DNA from: Rhodospirillales bacterium
Lineage (GTDB): Bacteria; Pseudomonadota; Alphaproteobacteria; Rhodospirillales; Magnetospirillaceae
NCBI GenBank assembly: GCA_014380005.1
Contig: JACMKT010000087.1
Coordinates: 1 to 32,725, forward strand
DNA: 32,725 nucleotides
Direction: 5' to 3'
This document shows positions 1-8,888 of the stretch, piece by piece; position 1 is the first letter of the stretch; each line of letters opens with the position of its first letter. The notes under the pieces were generated by a model. It ran no database searches and was not told the DNA's origin. It saw only the letters and a program-made list of their open reading frames with translations. Position numbers and translations under genes: made by a program.

Positions 1-201
1 AAGCTGATCGGCACCACCAAGCCGACCATCGCATCGGTGCGCGACAAGACCCACTGGAACGCCACCAACATCAAGCCGCGCAACCCGGTGACCTTGGGCC
101 TGTGCTCCGAGGCCGATCTGGAAAAGGCGGTCGCCCTTGCCCGCCCGCGCGCCGGCACGGTGGCGCCCCAGTATCATGACGAAAGCGACCACGCGGAGTA
201 A
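1..201 (+). CDS. trcR: Cell cycle transcriptional regulator TrcR (DUF1013), C-terminal part
   Basis: Frame 1 is open from the first base to the TAA at 199-201 and encodes the last 66 residues of a protein whose start lies outside the window. The segment LIGTTKPTIASVRDKTHWN followed by NIKPRNPVTLGLC matches, from memory, the conserved C-terminal end of the DUF1013 family. In Caulobacter that family is TrcR, a cell-cycle transcriptional regulator. The family is small (roughly 200 residues or a little more) and largely confined to alphaproteobacteria, which supports the taxonomic guess. The gene ends just before a strong intrinsic terminator, so it is probably the last gene of its transcript. 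The N-terminal helix-turn-helix part is not visible here. Confidence 0.8.
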   Translation, partial: KLIGTTKPTIASVRDKTHWNATNIKPRNPVTLGLCSEADLEKAVALARPRAGTVAPQYHDESDHAE

Positions 202-226
202 CACCCGCCTATCGCTTTGTGTTTGG

Positions 227-259
227 AAACGCCCGCCCCTTCCGGCGGGCGTTTTCGTT
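227..259 (+). terminator. Intrinsic terminator after trcR
   Basis: An 11-bp perfect stem (227-237 with 244-254) encloses a 6-base loop and is followed by a T-rich stretch. The stem core GCCCGCC/GGCGGGC with AAAC/GTTT ends recurs in the terminator at 901-940. Confidence 0.85.
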
Positions 260-361
260 TCCGCCTTCACTTAGCCTTAATCGTGTCCTCAATCCGCCAC
301 CAAAGCTGCTTATCCTCCTTTGCATGGGCCTGAACGGGCCTGTGAATTGCGGAGAGAGATT

Positions 362-886
362 ATGAAGAAGGTTCTGATGGCATGCGTGCTGACGCTTTCG
401 CTGGCGGCATGCGCTCAGCCGGGCGGGGGTGGCTATGGCGGTGGCTATGGCGGTGGCTATGGCGGCGGCAGCGGGCCGATGATTTCCAAGCAAACCGGCG
501 GTGCAGTGCTGGGCGGTGTCGGCGGTGCCGTGGCGGGCTCGCAATTCGGCAAGGGCAAGGGCCAGCTGGCCATGACCGCCGTGGGCACGCTGCTGGGCGC
601 CTTCCTCGGTTCCGAGGTGGGCTCGTCCCTGGACCGCGCCGACCAAACCTATGCCAATCAGGCCGGCCAGCAGGCTTTCGAGAGCGCCCGCGCCGGTCAG
701 TCCATCGCCTGGAACAATCCCGACAGCGGCCATGGCGGTGTCGTCACCCCCACCCGCACCTATGAACAGGCCCCCGGCCAATTCTGCCGCGAATACCAGC
801 AGACCGTGGTAGTCGGCGGTCAGGAACAGCGCTCGTTCGGCACGGCATGCCGTCAGCCGGATGGGTCGTGGAAAGTGGTGAACTGA
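362..886 (+). CDS. Glycine-zipper outer-membrane lipoprotein (17 kDa surface antigen-like)
   Basis: A 174-residue protein with a lipoprotein signal peptide: MKK, a hydrophobic stretch, and a lipobox ending LAAC, so Cys17 would be the lipidated residue. A Gly/Tyr linker follows (about residues 20-38, encoded by three 12-bp repeats). Next comes a glycine-zipper two-helix segment (GGAVLGGVGGAVAG and GTLLGAFLGSEVG) typical of the Rickettsia 17 kDa antigen family. The C-terminal part has CREYQQTVVVGGQ and a second conserved cysteine near the end, as in many family members. I chose the ATG at 362 because it gives a proper signal peptide and has GGAGAGA just upstream; the open frame extends back to 320 without either. 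Likely an envelope structural lipoprotein; its exact role is unknown. Terminators lie on both sides, so it is probably a single-gene unit. Confidence 0.85.
   Translation: MKKVLMACVLTLSLAACAQPGGGGYGGGYGGGYGGGSGPMISKQTGGAVLGGVGGAVAGSQFGKGKGQLAMTAVGTLLGAFLGSEVGSSLDRADQTYANQAGQQAFESARAGQSIAWNNPDSGHGGVVTPTRTYEQAPGQFCREYQQTVVVGGQEQRSFGTACRQPDGSWKVVN
431..466 (+). repeat. Three 12-bp tandem repeats in the lipoprotein gene
   Basis: The unit GGCTATGGCGGT occurs at 431-442 and 443-454 and, with the last base changed, at 455-466. It encodes the GYGG linker behind the lipidated cysteine. A change in copy number would stay in frame and alter linker length. Confidence 0.9.
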
Positions 887-900
887 GGCTGGGTAGGATC

Positions 901-940
901 CAAAACGCCCGCCGGTGAAAATCGGCGGGCGTTTTGGTTT
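901..940. terminator. Bidirectional terminator between lipoprotein and AsmA-like genes
   Basis: A 13-bp perfect stem (901-913 with 924-936), extendable by two more pairs, closes on a small A-rich loop. A T-rich tail follows on the plus strand. The element sits between two converging stop codons (886 on plus, 942 on minus) and probably serves both genes. Confidence 0.85.
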
Positions 941-941
941 G

Positions 942-3900
942 TTACGGCGCCGTTGATGCCGGCTGATCCCCCGTGGGCGGCGGCTTCACCGCACTAGGCC
1001 TACGGCGGGCTTCAGTTTCCGTGCCATCGTCGAAGATGTTGAACAGATGGCGCAGGAAGCCGGGGGTCAGGGCCGAGAGCGGGTTGACCGTCACATCCGG
1101 TTCCTGGGTCGGGCCGCGCATGGTGAAGTTGAAGGCCAGCAAGCCGCCGCCCTTCTCGCCGCCGGTCACCAGCCAGCCCAGAACCGGGATGTTGCCCAGC
1201 ACGGAATTCAGCGCATAGGCCGGCACCACGGTGCCCTCCAGCGCCATGCGGCCATGGTCCAAATCTACTTCGCCCTTGGACGTGATGCCCAGGGCCGGAC
1301 CATAGGCGCGGGCGCCCTTGATCTGGAACAGGCCGTCGGTCAGCGTAAACGGTGCGTCCAGCGTGGTGAAGCTGACGCCCTGGCCGTTCAGCACGTCCAA
1401 AATGCCGGTCAGCGCCGCCACCGTCAGCAGCCGGGCCAAGGCCGGGGCGTTGACGATCTGGTAGTCGCTGATACGGATGGTGCCCGACAGCGGCTGGTCG
1501 TCCTTGCTGTCGTCATAGGCGGCCTCCACCTCGAGCTTGCCGCCCACCATGTGGTCGTAGGTGTCGAAGGCACTCAACACCGCGCCGGCATCGTCCGAAG
1601 TCACCTTCAAGCTACGGCTTTTGGGGCCCGCCGGCTGCATCTGCATCTGGAAGTTCTTGCCGTCGCCCACCGTGCCGCGAATGTTCATGCTGCGCCAATC
1701 GTCGGCGTCTCGCATCAGGTTGGCGGTGGCGCGGACCAGCTTGCCGTCCTTGGACAGCCACATGGTCTTGACCGAGGTGCTGATGGTCATGGGCGGCAGA
1801 TCGGCTTTTTGGCGGCGCTTTGGCGCGTCGGCCTCAGCCGGAGTTTCCTCGCCCGACGACACCAAGGGTTCCGCGTTGAAGCTGTCGCCACGCATGACGA
1901 TGTCCAGCGCGCCGCCCTTGAAGCCAATGGAGCCCTCGACATCGGTGCGGCCGCCATAGGCCAGACGGTTGAACTCGACCCGGCGCACGCTGCCATCGCC
2001 GTTGAACGCCACATTGCCGCTAGTCTGCAAATCGCCGGCGGTCACGGCGAAATGGGGCACGGTGGCGATCTTATTCTTATCCAGCTTGAGCAGCACCAGG
2101 GCGCCGCCTGTGGTGCGTTCCTCTTTGCGCCAGCCCATGCCGGGCAGGCTCATATGGGCGGGCGACAGATCGACCTTGGCCTCGATGTCGCCCTTGCCGC
2201 CGCCTTGCAGTGTGGCGACCACGGTGGCGGCCACCGGCCCGGCCATGAACGGGCTGACGAAGGGAACGCTGTCCAGACCCAACTGCTTGCGCTGGTCTTC
2301 GTCGATCCGCGGCGCCACCACGTGATAGCGCGAGCGGAACGGCACGTTCTTGCTGGAGAAGTTCTCGCGCCACTTCAACTCGCCGGGAATGGTGCCCAGC
2401 ACGATATTGCCGGTGGCGTCCAAGCCCTTGGTATCCACGTCGAATTCCAAATCGCCGCGTGTCAGGTCCTGGCCCAGGACCACCTTGGGCAGAAACACGT
2501 TCTTTACCGAGGAATGGACTTTCACCGCCAGATCGTCCAGCCGCAAATCCTTGAGCAGCGGGAACTTCAGCTTCAGCCGGGTAGTAGCATCGCCGCCCAC
2601 GGTGGCTGGGTCGATGCCAAGGGCGCTGGCATAGCGTAGCGGCTTGTGGTCGATCACCTTCAAGGCGTCGGTGGCCGGACCGGCTATGGTGACGTCGATG
2701 TCGGCGAATTGGTCGATTTGATCCAGGCCCGACAGCACGATGGTGCCGTCCAGCAGCCTGAGCCCATAAAGCTCGCCGCCTTTGACCGAAATGCGGAAGT
2801 TCGACGCGTCGAAGGTCGCCACGGCAGCGGCATTCTTCACCACCGGCATGGGCTTTAGGTAATTGACGGTGGCGCCGTCGCCGCGCAATTCGCCATCAAC
2901 ATGGTCCACAATCAGATCGTCGAATGTTCCGGCAGGCGAGCGGGCCGAAACGGTGGCGCGGGCTTCGCGCACAATGCCCTTGGACAGGTTCGCCACCACC
3001 CATTCGCGCGCATTGGGTGCCACGATCTGGGGCCACAGAACGGGAAGTTCGTCCATGGCGACGTCTTGAGCCACCGCGTCCAACTTAAGCTTGGTGTCGC
3101 CGCCCAGGCCATCGGCGGTGGCGGCCAGGGTCACGCGGGGGCCACCGAAATCCAGGCTTAGTTCATCCAGCCGCGCCCGCGTCAATCCGTCGAAGGCGCC
3201 GCCGCGCAGGGCTACGCTTTCCACATTGCGGCGCACATTGATCGGCGCAGGCAAATCCACCGTGCCGGTGCCGCCGGCCAGATCGAATTCCAGCTCGGTC
3301 ACTGTGCCAGTGGCGGTGCCCTTGGCGCGGATCAGGCCGGCCATGGGCAGGTCCAACGCCTTCAATTCGGTCAGCCGCCCGCCCAAATGGGCAAAGGCGG
3401 CAGGGCGGATACCGGCCAGCCACAGCTCGGCCATGACGCTGTCATCGGCCTTGGCATAGCTGGCGGTGGCGGTCAGCGCGCCTTGCTCGCCCTTCAGATC
3501 CAGCACCATGCGGGCCGAGGCGGCGAGGCCCTGGGGCACGCGGCGCAGCTCGATATCAGTGTCGGGCGCGTGCCAGGTGGTGTGCAGCTTGAGGTCGTCG
3601 ACCACCAGATCGGCGTCGATGATGGCGGCACGTTGCAAGTGGCGGCCGGGTTGGTTGGGATCGGGCTCGCCCACCAGTGCATCAATCAGGCGACGCACCA
3701 CGTCGTCCGAGCCTGAATCCGGTTCGCCCACACCCCATTGGAAGTTGCCGTGCTCGTCGCGGATCAGATGCAGGCGCGGACGGTAAAGACGGACGGAATT
3801 GGGGGCAAGCACACCGCTCAGCAGCGCCTTGCCGTTCAAGGTCAACGCCAATTCGGGCACGGTGGCGATGGGCTGGTCGCTGGTGCCCGCATAGGCGCGC

Positions 3901-4142
3901 ACGTCCAGCGCGCGAATTTCCACCATGCGGCTGCCTTTGCCCATGGCAAGCACGGTGGTATCCAGGCGCACGGACAGGCCGCCTTCCTTGGCGGTTAGGG
4001 CTTCCTCGATGTACGGCGTCAGGAAATCGAGCGTTATGGGACCGCTGGACAGGCGCCAAGCGAGCAAAGGCAGCACGATCAATAGGCCGACGAAGAGGGC
4101 TCCCAGAAGTCCGAACAAACTTCTGACGGCGCCGTGGACCAC
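942..4142 (-). CDS. AsmA/YhdP-like envelope protein (DUF3971-type)
   Basis: A 1066-residue protein with one N-terminal transmembrane segment (about residues 8-30) and a very long, beta-rich, repetitive periplasmic region. The C-terminal part (about 860-1030: TIRISDYQIVNAPALARLL, GPALGITSKGEVDLD, LGNIPVLGWL, FTMRGPTQEPDVTVNPL) is the hallmark of the AsmA-like C-terminal region found in YhdP-type proteins. Such proteins are thought to bridge the inner and outer membranes and carry phospholipids; that role is known for the family, not shown here. The start is GTG at 4142 with GGAGG at 4153-4157. The protein ends in a short Pro/Arg-rich tail. It is divergent from glnE across only 68 bases and converges on the lipoprotein gene. 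Confidence 0.85.
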   Translation of the reverse strand: MVHGAVRSLFGLLGALFVGLLIVLPLLAWRLSSGPITLDFLTPYIEEALTAKEGGLSVRLDTTVLAMGKGSRMVEIRALDVRAYAGTSDQPIATVPELALTLNGKALLSGVLAPNSVRLYRPRLHLIRDEHGNFQWGVGEPDSGSDDVVRRLIDALVGEPDPNQPGRHLQRAAIIDADLVVDDLKLHTTWHAPDTDIELRRVPQGLAASARMVLDLKGEQGALTATASYAKADDSVMAELWLAGIRPAAFAHLGGRLTELKALDLPMAGLIRAKGTATGTVTELEFDLAGGTGTVDLPAPINVRRNVESVALRGGAFDGLTRARLDELSLDFGGPRVTLAATADGLGGDTKLKLDAVAQDVAMDELPVLWPQIVAPNAREWVVANLSKGIVREARATVSARSPAGTFDDLIVDHVDGELRGDGATVNYLKPMPVVKNAAAVATFDASNFRISVKGGELYGLRLLDGTIVLSGLDQIDQFADIDVTIAGPATDALKVIDHKPLRYASALGIDPATVGGDATTRLKLKFPLLKDLRLDDLAVKVHSSVKNVFLPKVVLGQDLTRGDLEFDVDTKGLDATGNIVLGTIPGELKWRENFSSKNVPFRSRYHVVAPRIDEDQRKQLGLDSVPFVSPFMAGPVAATVVATLQGGGKGDIEAKVDLSPAHMSLPGMGWRKEERTTGGALVLLKLDKNKIATVPHFAVTAGDLQTSGNVAFNGDGSVRRVEFNRLAYGGRTDVEGSIGFKGGALDIVMRGDSFNAEPLVSSGEETPAEADAPKRRQKADLPPMTISTSVKTMWLSKDGKLVRATANLMRDADDWRSMNIRGTVGDGKNFQMQMQPAGPKSRSLKVTSDDAGAVLSAFDTYDHMVGGKLEVEAAYDDSKDDQPLSGTIRISDYQIVNAPALARLLTVAALTGILDVLNGQGVSFTTLDAPFTLTDGLFQIKGARAYGPALGITSKGEVDLDHGRMALEGTVVPAYALNSVLGNIPVLGWLVTGGEKGGGLLAFNFTMRGPTQEPDVTVNPLSALTPGFLRHLFNIFDDGTETEARRRPSAVKPPPTGDQPASTAP

Positions 4143-4210
4143 TAGCGTTCAGCCTCCATGTCCGACTTGACCCTTTCTGTCGAATTCACCAGTCTGGAAT
4201 CCCACAACAT

Positions 4211-7198
4211 ATGGGAATCAGCAAGGTGAACTTTCCACTAAATGAGCGGCTTTTGCCCCAAATCGGCGACACCCAGGCCGAAGCGCGTGGCTACGAACGC
4301 TGGCTGGAATGCGCCGCCGAGCAGGACGATCCCGATCTCGCCCAATTCATGCGCGAATTTCCTGGCGATTCTAAGGCACATGCTTTGCTATCGCCGGTGT
4401 TCGGCAACAGCCCGTTCCTGACCCATTGTATCGTGTGCGAGCCTGCTTTCGTGCGCCGCCTTCTGCACAGCGGACCGGATCAGGCTGTCCTTGACCTGAC
4501 CGCCGAACTTGCCGCCCAGGTGGCAGCGGAAACCGACATGGCAAAGGTGATGGCGGCCCTGCGCATGGCCAAGCGGCGCGTGGCGCTGCTGGTGGCGCTG
4601 GCCGACATCGCCGGCGTTTGGCCGCTGGAAAAAGTTACCGAAACCCTGACGGATTTCGCCGAGGCCGCCACCCGCCACTCGGTCCGCTTCCTGTTGAGGC
4701 GCGAGGCGGCCAAGGGCGAGTTTACCCTGCCCCACCCCGAAGACCCCGAACGCGCATCGGGCTTAGTGGTGCTGGGCATGGGCAAGTTCGGCGCCCGCGA
4801 GCTGAATTACTCCAGCGACATTGATCTGATCGTGCTCTACGACCACGAGCGGCTGGAATACACCGGCCGGCGCTCGCTGCCCGAATGCATGATCGCGCTG
4901 ACCAAGGATCTGGTGAAGCTGCTAGATGAGCGCACGGTGCATGGCTATGTCTTCCGCACCGATCTGCGCCTGCGCCCCGACCCCGGCTCGACCCCGGTGG
5001 CGGTGTCCATGATCGCCGCCGAATCCTATTACGAAGGCTTCGGCCAGAATTGGGAACGGGCCGCCATGATCAAGGCCCGTCAAGTGGCCGGCGATTTCGA
5101 GACCGGCGCCGCCTTCCTGCGCTTCCTCAAGCCGTTCATCTGGCGCAAATCCCTGGATTTCGCCGCCATTCAGGACATTCATTCCATCAAGCGCCAGATC
5201 AACGCCTATCGCGGCGGGCGCACCATCGCGGTGGCTGGGCACAACATCAAGCTGGGCCGGGGCGGCATCCGCGAGATCGAATTCTTCGCTCAGACCCAGC
5301 AATTGATTTGGGGCGGGCGCGAGATGGACATGCGCTGTTCGCGCACCCTGGACGCCCTGCACGCCTTGGCCCATGCCGGCCATACCGAACCGGAAGTGGC
5401 TGAACAATTGGAGGAGGCCTACCGCTTCCTGCGCCAGTTGGAACACCGGCTGCAAATGGTGGACGACAAGCAGACCCAATCTTTGCCGGATTCCCCGGCC
5501 CGACTAGCCGAACTGGCGGCGTTCATGGGCTTTGCCGGCATCGAGGATTTCTCGGTGGCCCTGACCCAGCGCCTGCAAACCGTCGAGGCCCATTACGCCA
5601 AACTGTTCGAGGATTCCCCGGCCCTGGGCGCCCACGGCAATCTGGTGTTCACCGGCGGCGAGAACGACCCCGACACCGTGCGCACCCTGGCGGAAATGGG
5701 GTTCGCCAGCGCCGAGGCGGTGTGTTCCACCATTCGCGGCTGGCACCATGGCCGCATCCGCGCCACCCGCACCACCCGCGCCCGCGAGCTGCTGACCGAG
5801 CTGACCCCGGCCCTGCTGGGCGCCATGGCGATCACCGCCGCCCCCGACGACGCCTTCATGCGCTTTGACGAATTCGTCACCCGCCTGCCCGCCGGTGTGC
5901 CGCTGTTCTCGCTGTTCTATTCCAACCCGTCGCTGCTGGAGCTGGTGGCAGAAATCCTGGGCAACGCCCCCCGGCTGGCCGAACATCTGGCCCGCCATTC
6001 CTCGGTGCTGGACACGGTGCTGTCACCCGCCTTCTTCGAGCCACCGCCCGGTTTGGCCGAGATGAAGGACGAGTTGAACCGCACCCTCGCTGAAGCCGGC
6101 GATTTCCAGGAAGTGCTGGATTTCAGCCGCCGCTGGGCCAAGGACCGCAAGTTCCAGGTGGGCGTCCAAACCCTGCGCAACATGCTGACGCCCCATCAGG
6201 CGGCCCAGGCGTTCTCGGATATCGGCGATTCCATCCTCAGCGAATTGGCCCCCAAGGTGGAGGAAGAATTCGCCCGCGCCCACGGCCATGTGCCCGGCGG
6301 CGGCTGGTGCATCCTAGCCATGGGCAAGATGGGCGGGCGCGAGATGACCGCCACGTCGGACATGGATTTGATCCTGATCTACGACGCGCCTGCCGATGTG
6401 GAAGAATCCGATGGCGCCCGGCCTTTGTCGGTGACCGCATGGTATGCGCGGCTGACCCAGCGCATCGTCAACGCCCTGACCGCCAAGACCGCCGAGGGCG
6501 ATCTGTACGAAGTGGACATGCGCCTGCGCCCATCGGGCAATGCCGGCCCCATTGCCTCCAGCTTCGAATCGTTCGAGCGCTATCAGCAGGATTCCGCCTG
6601 GACCTGGGAACACATGGCCCTGACCCGCGCCCGCGTGGTCACCGGCCATGACGCCGTCAGCGCCAAGGTGGAAGCAACCATGCGCGGCGTGCTGACCCGC
6701 CCCCGCGCCCCCGATCGGCTGGTGCTGGACGTGGCCGAAATGCGCGAGCGCATGGCGAAGGAACACAAAGCCGACACCCCGTGGGAGGTCAAACATCTGC
6801 GCGGCGGCTTGGTGGACATCGAGTTCACCGCCCAATATCTGCAACTCCGCTGGGGCCGCGACCATCCCGACATCCTGTGCACCAACACCCGCGACGCCCT
6901 GGAACGGGCCGCCAGCGCCGGTCTGCTGTCACGCGGCGATCTGGATTCGCTGATCGAGGCATGGCGGCTGTGGTCGGCGGTGCAATTGGTGCTGCGCCAA
7001 ACCATCGCCGGCGCCTTCGACGAAAAGACGGCACCGCAAGGGCTGAAGGACGTGCTGGTACTGGCGACCGGCCTGACCGATTTCAAAAGCCTGATGGACC
7101 GCATGGAGGAATGCGCCAAGGCGGCGCTGGAGGTGTTCGACCGGCTGGTTGGTGCACCGGGGCGTGAGGTCCGCGTCCATATGGGGAGCGATGCGTAA
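4211..7198 (+). CDS. glnE: Bifunctional glutamine synthetase adenylyltransferase / adenylyl-removing enzyme
   Basis: A 995-residue protein, the expected size of GlnE. It adds AMP to glutamine synthetase, lowering its activity when nitrogen is plentiful, and removes it again under PII control. Both nucleotidyltransferase halves are visible. The N-terminal adenylyl-removing domain has GMGKFGARELNYSSDIDLI with metal-binding Asp203 and Asp205. The C-terminal adenylylating domain has AMGKMGGREMTATSDMDLI with Asp717 and Asp719. Each is followed by a helical GlnE-type domain (GGIREIEFFAQ and GGLVDIEFTAQ). The start is uncertain: ATG at 4211 has no good ribosome-binding site, and an in-frame GTG at 4226 is an alternative. 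It is divergent from the AsmA-like gene, and 66 bases separate it from the peroxiredoxin gene. Confidence 0.95.
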   Translation: MGISKVNFPLNERLLPQIGDTQAEARGYERWLECAAEQDDPDLAQFMREFPGDSKAHALLSPVFGNSPFLTHCIVCEPAFVRRLLHSGPDQAVLDLTAELAAQVAAETDMAKVMAALRMAKRRVALLVALADIAGVWPLEKVTETLTDFAEAATRHSVRFLLRREAAKGEFTLPHPEDPERASGLVVLGMGKFGARELNYSSDIDLIVLYDHERLEYTGRRSLPECMIALTKDLVKLLDERTVHGYVFRTDLRLRPDPGSTPVAVSMIAAESYYEGFGQNWERAAMIKARQVAGDFETGAAFLRFLKPFIWRKSLDFAAIQDIHSIKRQINAYRGGRTIAVAGHNIKLGRGGIREIEFFAQTQQLIWGGREMDMRCSRTLDALHALAHAGHTEPEVAEQLEEAYRFLRQLEHRLQMVDDKQTQSLPDSPARLAELAAFMGFAGIEDFSVALTQRLQTVEAHYAKLFEDSPALGAHGNLVFTGGENDPDTVRTLAEMGFASAEAVCSTIRGWHHGRIRATRTTRARELLTELTPALLGAMAITAAPDDAFMRFDEFVTRLPAGVPLFSLFYSNPSLLELVAEILGNAPRLAEHLARHSSVLDTVLSPAFFEPPPGLAEMKDELNRTLAEAGDFQEVLDFSRRWAKDRKFQVGVQTLRNMLTPHQAAQAFSDIGDSILSELAPKVEEEFARAHGHVPGGGWCILAMGKMGGREMTATSDMDLILIYDAPADVEESDGARPLSVTAWYARLTQRIVNALTAKTAEGDLYEVDMRLRPSGNAGPIASSFESFERYQQDSAWTWEHMALTRARVVTGHDAVSAKVEATMRGVLTRPRAPDRLVLDVAEMRERMAKEHKADTPWEVKHLRGGLVDIEFTAQYLQLRWGRDHPDILCTNTRDALERAASAGLLSRGDLDSLIEAWRLWSAVQLVLRQTIAGAFDEKTAPQGLKDVLVLATGLTDFKSLMDRMEECAKAALEVFDRLVGAPGREVRVHMGSDA

Positions 7199-7226
7199 AA
7201 GCGTCACTTGAACCACAGCGTTCAGC

Positions 7227-7246
7227 GTATACAACTCGGTATATAC
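7227..7246. promoter_or_regulatory. Paired GTATAC / GTATATAC sites before the peroxiredoxin gene
   Basis: Two self-complementary A/T-rich boxes (7227-7232 and 7239-7246) sit just upstream of the ribosome-binding site GGAGGG (7251-7256). They could be an operator or part of a promoter. No regulator can be named. Confidence 0.35.
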
Positions 7247-7264
7247 ACTTGGAGGGATAACACC

Positions 7265-7732
7265 ATGACCGTGACCATCGGCCAACCAGCCCCCGCCTTC
7301 ACCGTCGTCACCGACGAGGGAAAGCGCTCGCTGGCCGACTATAAGGGCAAGCGGCTGGTGCTGTATTTCTATCCCAAGGACGACACCTCGGGCTGCACCT
7401 CCGAAGCGCACCAGTTCCGCGACGAATGTCTGCGCTTCACCGTCAACAAAGCGGAAATCCTAGGCGTATCCAAGGATTCCATCGCCAGCCACGAAAAGTT
7501 CCGCGCCAAACACTCGCTGCCCTTCCCCCTGGTCGCCGACACCGACGGCACCCTGTGCGAGGCCTTCGATGTGTGGAAGGAAAAGTCCATGTACGGCAAG
7601 AAGTACATGGGCATCGAACGCTCCACCTTCCTGATCGACGAAAACGGCGTGGTCGTCGCCATCTGGCGCAAGGTCAAGGTGTCCAGCCACATCAAGGAAA
7701 TACTGAACGCCCTGCACGAATTGCCCGCTTGA
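7265..7732 (+). CDS. bcp: Thioredoxin-dependent thiol peroxidase (BCP/PrxQ-type peroxiredoxin)
   Basis: A 155-residue peroxiredoxin of normal BCP length. It reduces hydrogen peroxide and organic hydroperoxides in the cytoplasm. The start GQPAPAF and the active-site segment YPKDDTSGCTSEAHQFRD are diagnostic, and the cysteine of SGCTS is the peroxidatic residue. The second cysteine that many BCP proteins carry five residues later is missing (histidine there). Another cysteine lies 11 residues on (RDEC), so this is either a 1-Cys enzyme or one with an unusual resolving cysteine. The start at ATG 7265 is fixed by GGAGGG at 7251-7256 and by the conserved N-terminus; the frame is open back to 7208. 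Its stop codon overlaps the next gene's start, so the two are probably translationally coupled. Confidence 0.93.
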   Translation: MTVTIGQPAPAFTVVTDEGKRSLADYKGKRLVLYFYPKDDTSGCTSEAHQFRDECLRFTVNKAEILGVSKDSIASHEKFRAKHSLPFPLVADTDGTLCEAFDVWKEKSMYGKKYMGIERSTFLIDENGVVVAIWRKVKVSSHIKEILNALHELPA

Positions 7733-8526
7733 CCACACTTTCCCAAGCCGCCATCACCGTCCTGACCACCGCCGACCCGGTGGAAAAGTGCCGGCTGACC
7801 CGCGCCTATGCCGCCGATTGGTTCGCCGGCCGCATCACCCAAATTGGTGAAACCTTGCCGCCGCCCCGCCCGGCCCGGCCCGAACGCCCGCAATTGCTGG
7901 CCCCGCGCGAGATGCCCAAGCGGGCCTATGGCGGCGATAAAGGCCGCATCGGCTTGCTGCATGCCCTGGCCCATATCGAGCTGAACGCCGTGGATCTGGC
8001 CTGGGACATCGTCTGCCGCTTCCCCGCTGAGGCCATGCCCAAGGCCTTCCTGGACGATTGGGTTCAGGTGGCGTTGGACGAGGCGGTGCATTTCGAGATG
8101 CTGGAAGAGTTGCTGCACAAGCTGGGCGCCGCCTATGGCGATTTGCCCGCCCATGACAGCTTGTGGCAATCGGCGGAAAAGACCGCCGACGATCTGATGG
8201 CGCGGCTGGCGGTGGTGCCCATGACGCTGGAGGCGCGCGGGCTGGATACCACTCCGCCCACCATGGACAAGCTGGCCCGCAACGGCGACACGCTGACGCC
8301 GCCGGCCCTGCAAATCATCTATCGCGACGAGATTACTCATGTGGCGGCGGGCGTGCGCTGGTTCGCCCATCTGGCGGAAAAACGCGGCCTGGACGGGTTG
8401 ACCGAGTACCACCGCCTGATCCGCGAACGCTTCTCCGGCGGCCTGAAAGCCCCGTTCAACCACGACGCCCGCACCGAAGCCGCCTTCCCGCGCCATTGGT
8501 ACGAGCCCCTGGCCCAGGTCAAATGA
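7729..8526 (+). CDS. DUF455 family ferritin-like protein
   Basis: A 265-residue protein of the DUF455 family, which has a ferritin-like four-helix fold. Candidate diiron ligands are visible in ALAHIELNAVDLAWD, LDEAVHFEMLEELL and DEITHVAAGVRWF. The substrate and reaction are unknown; a redox or metal role fits the coupling to the peroxiredoxin. I place the start at TTG 7729, which overlaps the bcp stop (TTGA), because the protein is recognisable from about there and no ATG or GTG lies between it and the conserved region. The reading frame continues upstream through bcp, but that part is an out-of-frame shadow. The end overlaps the next gene by ATGA. Confidence 0.85.
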   Translation: MTTLSQAAITVLTTADPVEKCRLTRAYAADWFAGRITQIGETLPPPRPARPERPQLLAPREMPKRAYGGDKGRIGLLHALAHIELNAVDLAWDIVCRFPAEAMPKAFLDDWVQVALDEAVHFEMLEELLHKLGAAYGDLPAHDSLWQSAEKTADDLMARLAVVPMTLEARGLDTTPPTMDKLARNGDTLTPPALQIIYRDEITHVAAGVRWFAHLAEKRGLDGLTEYHRLIRERFSGGLKAPFNHDARTEAAFPRHWYEPLAQVK

Positions 8527-8888
8527 TGCGCCGCCTGATCCTGCTGGCCCTGCTCGCCACCCCCGCCCAGGCCCAAATCGATTATTTGGCACCGTGGTCG
8601 GCTTACGTGGGCGGTGCCGCCGTGGCTGCCCGTTGCGGAATCGTGCTGGGCGGTCCCGAGGCCGCGCAATGGCTGGAAAATATCGGCCTGCTGGCCAACC
8701 ATGCCCGCAAGAAGATGACGGATTCAGGCATGACCGAGGCGGAAATCAACACCGCCATGGACCAACGCCGCGCCGCAATCACCGCCCGCGCCCATGAGAT
8801 GACCGGCCAAGGCTGCGACACTCTGATTGTAACCGAGCAAATCCGCCTGCATCAGACGCGCGGACGCGGCGGGCTATCGGCCCATTAG
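8523..8888 (+). CDS. Small secreted protein of unknown function
   Basis: A 121-residue protein not recognised as a family member. It begins MMRRLILLALLATPAQA, a clear Sec signal peptide probably cut after AQA, leaving a mature periplasmic protein of about 104 residues. There are two cysteines (ARCGIV and GQGCDTL), which could form a disulfide in the periplasm. The ATG at 8523 overlaps the DUF455 stop (ATGATG), so it is probably translationally coupled as third gene of the operon; ATG 8526 is an equally possible start. Its stop codon TAG (8886-8888) overlaps the stop of the convergent SocA-like gene. Confidence 0.75.
   Translation: MMRRLILLALLATPAQAQIDYLAPWSAYVGGAAVAARCGIVLGGPEAAQWLENIGLLANHARKKMTDSGMTEAEINTAMDQRRAAITARAHEMTGQGCDTLIVTEQIRLHQTRGRGGLSAH

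Noticed and set aside
1047-2639. A 530-residue plus-strand frame inside the AsmA-like gene
   Set aside because: Antisense shadow rich in Gln, His, Gly and Ala; the minus-strand protein has a membrane anchor and family motifs.
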